Source: Stieleria marina
Lineage (GTDB): Bacteria > Planctomycetota > Planctomycetia > Pirellulales > Pirellulaceae
Direction of reading: 5' to 3'
Assembly (NCBI GenBank): GCA_007741555.1
Contig: CP036526.1
Span: forward strand, 992,001 to 1,056,000
DNA: 64,000 nt
The notes below the pieces were generated by a model. It was not told where the DNA came from, did no database searches, and saw only the letters and a list, made by a program, of their open reading frames with translations. Both the position numbers and the translations under genes were made by a program. The stretch's first letter is position 1. Each line of letters starts with the position of its first letter. This document shows positions 26,054-33,014 of the stretch, one piece after another.

Positions 26054-27328
26054 CTAAATTTCGTAGCCATAACGCTGAGCGTACTGACCCCAGACGTCCT
26101 TGATCAAGGCTTCGTCTTGGTCGCTGAGCGAGTGCTGATTGGTTTGGTACGACTTGTGTTCGGTTCGGGCCCATTCTTCGATGGAGGCGCGGGCCGATTC
26201 GAAGTCGCTCAATCGTAGTGTGGAGTAAATCGTCTGCATCGTATCGAGCGGATTGGCGGCCAAATCTTCGTAGCGGACGTGAATCAATCGATGTTCGTCG
26301 ATCTGTTGGCTGTCTTTCTCGAAGGCGTTGTACATGCGTTGAAAGCATTCATTGACGTACTCGTTTTCGTCAGCGTGCGTCGGTACTTGCAAAGCCTGCG
26401 CCTCGCAGAGTCCACGCCAAAGACGCCGTGTCGATGGGAACAGCGCTTTGGGGTCGCGCGTCATGTGAATGAATCGGGCTTCGGGGAATTCGTCTGCCAG
26501 TTTTTTGATGCGGCCGGTGTGTGTCGGGCTTTTGATCACCAGTGGCCTTTGCGTCACCGTGCTGACGGTCAACAAAAATCGCCGCAACGTGGAGAGCCAC
26601 GATCGGAGCCGCTTTTCGTCGACGCCTTCAAAATCAAGAAAATCCATGTCGACCGGACCTTCGTTGGGAAACGCGATGCGGCGGTAGGGCGATGGCTGCC
26701 CCAGATTCATAATCGCGAACTCGTCTTCTTGTGGTCGCTCCCAGCCGGCTTGCATGTTGTCCATCGGACGCTTGCCTGGTAACAGCCAAGCCAGGAACCG
26801 GCGAAAGAACCATTCGGTCAACAAAAAGTGATGAGGTGCAAAGCATTGATACGTCGATGGGCTGCTGTACCGTTCGTCCCGGACCATCAACTCGTGCAGC
26901 AGCGTGGTTCCGCTTCGCCAATGCCCAATAATAAAGACGGGCGGACCGTGAAGTTCAGCGGAGGACAGCCGGCGATAAAACGCGGCGTATTGAATGCCCG
27001 CCAGGATGGTGTTGAAAACCACCGCGAAGGAAACGCCGATCGCATGCGGAAATCGGCTGGGGCTAAAATGATATCGGCCGTGGCGGATCAGCCGCAGCCA
27101 AGCCAGGGGCCGCATTCCATGCCAAAATCGCGGAGCATAAAACGGATACGCATGGAATCCCGAATTAGAATCTCCTTTGTTCGAACGATTTTGATGCTCC
27201 GCTGTCGGTGTCGCGACGGGCGAACCGCCGGGCTGATCGTTGATCTTTGCAGTCGTTTTGGGACGCATCGCCGTCGATCGACCGTCACCCTTTTCGGGAT
27301 TCAAGGAAGTCGACTCGCGAGCAGGCAT
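26054..27328 (-). CDS. Sulfotransferase family protein
   Basis: I chose the ATG at 27328; a TTG nine bases upstream is possible. Of 424 aa, the first 65 or so are polar and probably disordered. The sulfotransferase domain follows: the 5'-phosphosulfate loop FIIGHWRSGTTLLHEL, then FMRRFL-like helices, and the 3'-phosphate motif FIHMTRDPKALFPSTRRLW. These bind PAPS, and the enzyme transfers sulfate to a glycan, lipid or protein. Sulfotransferases and sulfatases are both enriched in marine Planctomycetes. Neighbour on the same strand is the DUF1080 lipoprotein (64 bases further on), so the two may be cotranscribed. Confidence 0.88.
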   Translation of the reverse strand: MPARESTSLNPEKGDGRSTAMRPKTTAKINDQPGGSPVATPTAEHQNRSNKGDSNSGFHAYPFYAPRFWHGMRPLAWLRLIRHGRYHFSPSRFPHAIGVSFAVVFNTILAGIQYAAFYRRLSSAELHGPPVFIIGHWRSGTTLLHELMVRDERYSSPSTYQCFAPHHFLLTEWFFRRFLAWLLPGKRPMDNMQAGWERPQEDEFAIMNLGQPSPYRRIAFPNEGPVDMDFLDFEGVDEKRLRSWLSTLRRFLLTVSTVTQRPLVIKSPTHTGRIKKLADEFPEARFIHMTRDPKALFPSTRRLWRGLCEAQALQVPTHADENEYVNECFQRMYNAFEKDSQQIDEHRLIHVRYEDLAANPLDTMQTIYSTLRLSDFESARASIEEWARTEHKSYQTNQHSLSDQDEALIKDVWGQYAQRYGYEI

Positions 27329-27712
27329 ATCACTCAAAAAATCGATCGCGATGGAGAAAGTGGAATAGAAAGAGCGGAACCAGTTGGCCGATTTCGCTGT
27401 ATCACATGTACGAACACTGTAATGGACGATTTACTGCTCGTGCTAGCGCCCGCAAATTGCGTGCGATTCACGCAAATTCCAGATGCCTGGCCGGGACGGA
27501 GGCGTTCATTGCGACAGGTATTGGGTTTGACGCCTAATTGGGGCGGAATTCCACGGACCGGATTCGACTCGAGTGGCTGGGCTCAAGGCCTGTCAATGAC
27601 CGGTTGCGAAGATGACGTTGCCCCGTCACGAAGAAGGGGACGTTGGTTTACAATCGCCGTCGTTCCGCTTGATCTGATTTTTAACTGACGACCTTTGCCG
27701 CCCGAAATTTCC
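27329..27712. other. Divergent intergenic region between the sulfotransferase and mazG-like genes
   Basis: 384 bases separating divergently transcribed genes, so it should hold two promoters. I do not see a convincing -35/-10 pair. A long plus-strand frame overlaps part of it but is the antisense of the sulfotransferase gene. Confidence 0.4.
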
Positions 27713-28033
27713 ATGCCCGATTCTGAACCCGAACTTTCGGTCGCCGATTTGCAACGTCACATTCACCGGATGTACTACGAAAAAGATGTGGCTCGCGGCG
27801 TCGACGGAACATTTATGTGGTTGATGGAAGAAGTCGGCGAACTTGCATCGGCGCTAAGGGGCGACGATCGAGAAAATTTGGCCGAGGAGTTCGCCGATGT
27901 GATCGCTTGGCTGGCCACAATTGCCAATGTTGCCAAAATTGACCTGAACGCTGCTTTGACTGCCAAATATGGAAACGGCTGTCCGGGATGCCAACGTTTG
28001 GTATGCGAGTGTCCCAATTCGGAAAAACCATGA
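27713..28033 (+). CDS. MazG-like nucleotide pyrophosphohydrolase
   Basis: ATG 27713 gives 106 aa. The all-alpha NTP-PPase core shows FMWLMEEVGELASALRG (the EEVGE metal-binding helix) and EEFADVIAWLATIAN (ExxD), the two acidic Mg2+ motifs of MazG/dUTPase-like enzymes. A short C-terminal CPGCQRLVCEC tail may bind zinc. The enzyme would hydrolyse (d)NTPs to monophosphate and pyrophosphate, probably for nucleotide-pool clean-up. Its stop codon overlaps the start of the next gene (ATGA). Confidence 0.87.
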   Translation: MPDSEPELSVADLQRHIHRMYYEKDVARGVDGTFMWLMEEVGELASALRGDDRENLAEEFADVIAWLATIANVAKIDLNAALTAKYGNGCPGCQRLVCECPNSEKP

Positions 28034-30504
28034 ACCTGGATCCTCCCAACCTCTCTCCGAGGTCATTGAATTGGCTAGGCAAGCGTCTTGTTTTGGGAGC
28101 CGCTGTCTTCGACGCCGTCCGTGTCTTAGACGCCGTCCATCGCTGCGTGGTGCACTGTGCCCACCCGCAGTTTGAACGAGACGCACCGCTTGGAAGCGGT
28201 TGGCAGCCGGGGAAATGGTTGCGACCGTTGTTCTGTCTGTTGCTGCTGGGCATCGTTTGGATCGGCAGCGCGGGTTCGTTTGCAACAGCGGAAACCCCTT
28301 CGCTTGAAAGTCCTGCGGCTGAATCCACTGGCAAAGACGGCGTTGTGTTCGGTATCGCCGGAAACTACCGAATTGGATACTGGACTGCCGTTCGGATCGA
28401 CGCAACCGATCCGGTCGATCAAGGTGACATAACCATCGAAACGCTCGATGGTGATGGTGTGCGAGTCGTTTTTGATTTGCCATCGGCTGAATCTGCCCAG
28501 AATCTGACGAGTGACTATCGATACGGCTACGTGGTTCCCGGAACCGAGGCAGCACCGATATTGGTGCGTCGTGGCGAAGAGGTCGTCATCAAATCACGGT
28601 TTCCCGAAATCGGTTCTCCCGCCCGAGGTCCATCTGCGATTCCCATCGACATGCCTTGGGTGGTTTGCTTGGGAGATCCGCTGAGCGTCGATCAGTTGGG
28701 CGCCAACGAACTACTTGATCGCGATGCACAGATCGCGGTGTCAATCCCCAGCGATGTCAGTGAGCTGCCTGATTCGTCGATGGGTTATCACGGTGTCGAC
28801 ATCATCATGATCAATTCCGTCGGCTATTCACTGCTGCAACAACTTCAGGCATCACAGCAACAAGCGATCGTTGATTGGATCAATTCCGGTGGAAAAGTGT
28901 TTTTGACGCTTGGCCAATCCGCTCCGGAGCTTTCCAAGGCGGCGCCGTGGCTGGTCGATTTGCTTCCTATCCAACGCGATATGGAAACGGTCGAATTAAG
29001 TCCGTCGGCAATCGAGACGTTCACGTCGACGCAGACTCCTTTGACCGAATTTGTCGGCGTTAGATTGCCAAAAAACCAAGGCGAAGTTCTTCTGACCGGT
29101 CGAACGGCACGCCGTGTCAGTACGCCAATCGCGGTCGACTACATTGTCGGACTTGGCCGCGTGACAGTGTTGGCAGCGGATCTGGAAAGCGAAACGTTTG
29201 CAGCTTGGCCTGAACGGATGGACTTGATCCGCGGTGTAACCGGGGATGCATTTTCGATCGACAAGGAGCGGATTTCTCGCAATCGCATCACAGCGTTTGA
29301 CGATCTTGCGGGGCAGACTCGGGCGACGCTGGATCAATTTCCCGTCAAACGTCAGATCGGGTTCTCAGTGCTTGCGATGATCCTGCTAGCCTTGATTGCT
29401 TTGGTGGGACCGCTGGACTATTTCCTCATCAATCGCGTGTTCGGCAAACCACTGTTGGGATGGCTGACGTTTCCCATCGTGGCTCTAGGTCTGTCGGCGC
29501 TATTGGCTACTTGGTCGTTGCCGCGGGCTAGTTCGGCGATCAACGTTTCTGCTAATTCCAGCAGTGACGAAGCCGCCAAGCCAGATAGAGCGGATTCGAT
29601 GTTGGTTCAATGCAACCGAATCGAAATCGTGGATGTCGACGTGGCTGGACAAATTGGCAACGGGTTTGCATGGAGCTACCTTTACTCTCATTCCGCCAAC
29701 CAGTTTGATTTGACGATGAGGGCGACTCAGCCGCTCTCATCGCTTGCCGAAACGATGACACAGAACTACACGGCTCCGTTTGGTACACCTGGCACGACGT
29801 TTGGCGGCATCCAGATCGCTGGCGAAGATGCGCGTCTGCCTGCCTACCACGTGGCCATGGCCGACCAGGGTGATAGAAGCCAATCTTCGGTTCAGGATTT
29901 GGCAATCGCGCCGCGGAGCAGCAAGTCTTTGGCGACGCAGTTTCGATTCACCCCAAGCCTGGTTCTGAGTGATGGAGTCAAGCGCCGGCGAGGTAGCGAA
30001 CTTCTGGAGGGAAAATTGACCAACCCGCTTTCCGTCGATCTGCTCGATGCAATGCTGGTTTATGGCAACTGGGTTTATTTGTTGCCAACGCGGTTTCGTG
30101 GTGGCAGCACGATTGATTTTATCGAAGACCTAAGACAAAAGAATTTTCGTTGGCGACTATCGCGGCAAGAGATGCTGGAGAAGAACAGCGTGAAGAATGA
30201 GTCTTGGTTGGCCACTGATTTCAAGTCGCCGTCGCGGATGGCAGAGATGCTGATGTTCCACGGTGCAGTTGGCGGTTCACGTTACACGGGATTGAAGAAT
30301 GGCCCGCTGAAGCAGTTGGACCTCAGTGAGTTGCTAGTCGGTGATCGTTGTATGTTGGTCGGACGATTGCGTGACCCCTGGTTGGACGTCGAACTGAAAC
30401 CCGTGCATCGCGGGGATGAACCGGAAAACATCGTGCGGCCGACCGGCCAAACTCTGTCGATGGTCCGAATCGTGCTACCAGTCCAATCGGCACGCAGTCG
30501 CTAG
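28030..30504 (+). CDS. Large membrane protein of unknown function
   Basis: ATG 28030 overlaps the upstream stop in an ATGA arrangement and gives 824 aa. A hydrophobic segment near residues 62-83 (CLLLLGIVWIGSAGSFATA) is followed by a long extracytoplasmic part with VDIIMINSVGYSLL and QAIVDWINSGGKVFLTLG, which resembles the class-I glutamine-amidotransferase-like fold seen in planctomycete membrane proteins. Two or three membrane helices near 442-496 (SVLAMILLALIALVGPLDYF) precede another soluble domain. No catalytic triad could be recognised. The next gene encodes an ABC ATPase in the same direction, so it may act with that transporter. Confidence 0.75.
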   Translation: MNLDPPNLSPRSLNWLGKRLVLGAAVFDAVRVLDAVHRCVVHCAHPQFERDAPLGSGWQPGKWLRPLFCLLLLGIVWIGSAGSFATAETPSLESPAAESTGKDGVVFGIAGNYRIGYWTAVRIDATDPVDQGDITIETLDGDGVRVVFDLPSAESAQNLTSDYRYGYVVPGTEAAPILVRRGEEVVIKSRFPEIGSPARGPSAIPIDMPWVVCLGDPLSVDQLGANELLDRDAQIAVSIPSDVSELPDSSMGYHGVDIIMINSVGYSLLQQLQASQQQAIVDWINSGGKVFLTLGQSAPELSKAAPWLVDLLPIQRDMETVELSPSAIETFTSTQTPLTEFVGVRLPKNQGEVLLTGRTARRVSTPIAVDYIVGLGRVTVLAADLESETFAAWPERMDLIRGVTGDAFSIDKERISRNRITAFDDLAGQTRATLDQFPVKRQIGFSVLAMILLALIALVGPLDYFLINRVFGKPLLGWLTFPIVALGLSALLATWSLPRASSAINVSANSSSDEAAKPDRADSMLVQCNRIEIVDVDVAGQIGNGFAWSYLYSHSANQFDLTMRATQPLSSLAETMTQNYTAPFGTPGTTFGGIQIAGEDARLPAYHVAMADQGDRSQSSVQDLAIAPRSSKSLATQFRFTPSLVLSDGVKRRRGSELLEGKLTNPLSVDLLDAMLVYGNWVYLLPTRFRGGSTIDFIEDLRQKNFRWRLSRQEMLEKNSVKNESWLATDFKSPSRMAEMLMFHGAVGGSRYTGLKNGPLKQLDLSELLVGDRCMLVGRLRDPWLDVELKPVHRGDEPENIVRPTGQTLSMVRIVLPVQSARSR

Positions 30505-30568
30505 TTCGGTTCGACCCGTGCTAGTTTTTCCAATTGTTTCCTTGTTCTTTTTCCCAAATTGCAGCCTC

Positions 30569-31507
30569 GTGATCAAAACAGTCGATTTAACGAAGAAGTA
30601 TGGCGATGCGTTTGCGATTCGCGCCATCGATCTGGATTTGGAACCGGGCGATTTGTTTGGGTTTATCGGTCCCAACGGTGCGGGCAAGACGACGACGATG
30701 CGAATCATCGCAACGCTGTTGGAACCCAGTTGGGGCGAAGCCTATGTGTGCGGTCACAGTGTTCACACGCAGCCCAAAGAGATTCGCCGGTTGGTTGGCT
30801 ACATGCCCGACTTTTTCGGCGTTTACGACGATATGACCGTCGTGGAGTACTTGGAGTTTTTTGCTGCTGCCTACCGAATTGGCGGCGACGCGAGAAAGAA
30901 ACGCGTTGACGAAATGTTGGACGTCGTTGATTTGGATTTCAAACGTGACGCGTACGCCAACACACTTTCACGTGGCCAGACGCAGCGGCTGGGATTGGCA
31001 CGAACGATGTTGCATGACCCACAAGTGTTGTTGTTGGATGAACCCTTGTCAGGTTTGGACCCGCGGGCGCGAATCGAAATGCGGAACCTGCTTCGCAAGC
31101 TTGGCGAAATGGGAAAAACGATCATCGTCAGCAGTCATATTTTGCCCGAGCTGGCTGACGTCTGTAACAAGGTAGGCATCATCGATCGCGGCGAGCTGAA
31201 ACAAAACGCCAAGGTCACTGAAGTGATCAAAATGGTTCGTGAGCATACCGTACTGGTTGTTCAGCCAGCCCAGCGTGGTCAAATGAGTACGATCGCCGAC
31301 CTGTTGAAAGACCACGCCAAAGTCCAAGGTGTCGATACCGGCGATGACGCAGTTCGCGTGGTGCTGAAAGCAGAAGTAGAGGACTACAGTGATCTGCCGA
31401 AGCTATTGATCGAAAACGGCATTGCACTGAAACAATTCACCGAAGAAGAACTGGACTTGGAATCAGCGTTCATGGCGCTGACCAAAGGCACCAGTACTCG
31501 GATGTAG
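30569..31507 (+). CDS. ABC transporter ATP-binding protein
   Basis: GTG 30569 gives 312 aa of a typical export-type (drug/CcmA-like) ABC ATPase: Walker A GPNGAGKTTT (34-43), a variant signature LSRGQTQRL (133-141; usually LSGGQ), Walker B VLLLDEP (153-159), D-loop SGLDP and the switch His in VSSHILPEL. After the nucleotide-binding domain a C-terminal extension of about 90 residues follows. No multi-span permease is adjacent except possibly the 28030-30504 protein. The selenoprotein candidate begins 26 bases downstream, close enough to share the transcript. Confidence 0.92.
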   Translation: MIKTVDLTKKYGDAFAIRAIDLDLEPGDLFGFIGPNGAGKTTTMRIIATLLEPSWGEAYVCGHSVHTQPKEIRRLVGYMPDFFGVYDDMTVVEYLEFFAAAYRIGGDARKKRVDEMLDVVDLDFKRDAYANTLSRGQTQRLGLARTMLHDPQVLLLDEPLSGLDPRARIEMRNLLRKLGEMGKTIIVSSHILPELADVCNKVGIIDRGELKQNAKVTEVIKMVREHTVLVVQPAQRGQMSTIADLLKDHAKVQGVDTGDDAVRVVLKAEVEDYSDLPKLLIENGIALKQFTEEELDLESAFMALTKGTSTRM

Positions 31508-31533
31508 CCCAACCAAACCCAAGGAATAAATCG

Positions 31534-31770
31534 ATGAAAGTCGAAATCAAATTCTGCAGTATGTGAAACTACGCTCCTCAAGCCGCCAGTTTGGCGGAGA
31601 AGATTGCGTCGGAACATCGAAAGCAAATCACAGCACTGACTCTGGTTCCCGACGGTGGCGGATGTTTTGAGGTAACAGTGGACGGGGGACTGATTTATTC
31701 GAAGCTGGAGACGAAAGAGTTTCCGTCTGAAAGTGCGATCGTCAAACAGCTGGGTGAGATGCTGGCTTGA
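31534..31770 (+). CDS. Putative SelW/Rdx-family selenoprotein (in-frame TGA read as selenocysteine)
   Basis: ATG 31534 follows AAGGA by eight bases. The frame reads MKVEIKFCSM, then TGA at 31564-31566, then NYAPQAASLAEKI, and continues without interruption to TGA 31768-31770, for 78 residues counting the internal TGA. With selenocysteine at the TGA the motif is CxxU followed by NYxPxAxSLAxxI, the redox site of the Rdx (SelW/SelT/SelH) thioredoxin-like family; the second half, GGCFEVTVDGGLIYSK and FPSE, is also typical, as is the length. Conventional gene calling would miss it because of the stop. The Cys form of the family has Cys exactly here. A nonsense mutation of a Cys gene is the alternative, made less likely by the intact rest and the hairpin after the TGA. 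Cellular role in the family is redox, details unknown. selA/selB/selC/selD are not in this window. Confidence 0.8.
31583..31597 (+). promoter_or_regulatory. Candidate bacterial SECIS hairpin
   Basis: CCGCC and GGCGG pair around the 5-base loop AGTTT. The stem starts 16 bases after the internal TGA and the loop G at 31589 is 22 bases after it. Bacterial SECIS elements lie just downstream of the UGA within the coding region and have a G among the first bases of a small apical loop; both hold here. The stem is only 5 bp and the lower part does not pair well. Confidence 0.6.
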
Positions 31771-31779
31771 AGCAGGTGG

Positions 31780-32826
31780 CTAGTTTTTTGCCAGCTTGAT
31801 AACAAATTGTTCCAGCAAAAACCGGTCGCGACCGTCTTGGCTGTGGGTGCCCTTCAGGCGAAGGTCAGCGTCGAGCAACCAGCCGAGCAGGTTCTTGGCG
31901 CGATGGCGACCGAGTCCTTTGAGTTGTGCTTTGGCACGTTGGATATCGGATGGTCGGTTGATGCCCGCCGACGACAGAGCGTCTTCGAGTTGCCATTTGC
32001 GACCTTGCTTCTCGCGATGTTCGACCATCGCCGTAGCCATGCCCAATCGACGGAGCGACCACGCGATCTGTGGCAGCAACGCGATGGGTTTTTGTCCGCC
32101 GCTCATCAGTTTGTCTAGCTGGCGTAAAGCTTCGGCGGCGTCGCCGGCGGCAATGGCGTCGGTGATTTGCCAAACCGTTTTGCCTTGCCAACCCGCCACG
32201 ATGTCGCGCACCATGGCTTCGTCAATCGGTTTGCCTTCGTCGCAGTACAGCGCCAGTTTCGCGATCTCGGTATCCAGCATGCCGATTTCTTCGCCCATCA
32301 TTTCGATCATTGCGTCCGCGGCGCTGGCATTCAGCTTTGCCTTGTGGCGACCTGCCACGTAGTCGGTCAAAAATTTCCGGCGTGTTGCCGCGGTGACGCC
32401 TAGTTTTTTGTCCGTCGCCGAATTGCACGCGACCAAGACATGTTCGCCAGCGATGGCTTTGTAAAGCCGAGTGTTGGATGCCAGCGATGATAGTTCCAGA
32501 ATGAAACGGCTAGCGGATCCGGGTTTGGCGACGTGTTTTTCCAGTTCAGGTCGATGGTCGCTGACAAACTTGTCGGCGCCTCGCACCACAATCGTGCGTT
32601 TTTCGCCCATGTCAAAAAGCGACGCGGTGGACAAGTCGTCTTTCAAATCCGACCATCGCACGCTCTCGCCGTCAAACTGTGTGACGTCGCCGGTCGACGT
32701 AAGCGCCGACATGGACCAAGAACGCAGCGTGGCGTCAGAGCCAAAAACAGCGGCGACCGCAGGCGGATTGGCGGCGGTTTTTTCTGCCGATTTTGTCAGG
32801 AATTCAAACGCGTGCAGGACTGGCAT
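31780..32826 (-). CDS. holA: DNA polymerase III delta subunit
   Basis: The protein (348 aa from the ATG at 32826; a longer frame starts at 32877 but adds sequence absent from the family) has the HolA layout: an N-terminal RecA-like domain (AAVFGSDATLRSWSM, FDMGEKRTIVVRGADKF), a middle helical region (MMGEEIGMLDTEIAKLALYC) and the C-terminal collar domain (LLPQIAWSLRRLGMATAM). HolA is part of the clamp loader, opening the beta sliding clamp. It lacks a functional P-loop, as in the family. It converges on the selenoprotein candidate with only nine bases between the stops. Confidence 0.88.
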   Translation of the reverse strand: MPVLHAFEFLTKSAEKTAANPPAVAAVFGSDATLRSWSMSALTSTGDVTQFDGESVRWSDLKDDLSTASLFDMGEKRTIVVRGADKFVSDHRPELEKHVAKPGSASRFILELSSLASNTRLYKAIAGEHVLVACNSATDKKLGVTAATRRKFLTDYVAGRHKAKLNASAADAMIEMMGEEIGMLDTEIAKLALYCDEGKPIDEAMVRDIVAGWQGKTVWQITDAIAAGDAAEALRQLDKLMSGGQKPIALLPQIAWSLRRLGMATAMVEHREKQGRKWQLEDALSSAGINRPSDIQRAKAQLKGLGRHRAKNLLGWLLDADLRLKGTHSQDGRDRFLLEQFVIKLAKN

Positions 32827-33014
32827 GATGTGGCTGGCAGGAAGTGGCTGGCCGCGAAAAAGACGGTTCGGTAGCAAGATACCGCATCGAGAAGTCGGCC
32901 GCGACTCGGCATGATGTGCTCATCCCCAGCACCGCGCCCAAAGTGGTTTTGCCCTGCAATCAGCCAAGCCTGCGAGAGAAACTCAGGTTGGCACTTCAGG
33001 ATAAACTGCTAGGG

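Noticed and set aside
26828-27688. 286-codon plus-strand frame over the sulfotransferase and following gap
   Set aside because: Mostly antisense to the sulfotransferase; the rest has no recognisable domain.
31564-31566. Internal TGA as proof of a pseudogene
   Set aside because: It falls exactly at the catalytic Cys/Sec site, the rest of the frame is intact, and a hairpin follows; selenocysteine is the better reading, though not proven.
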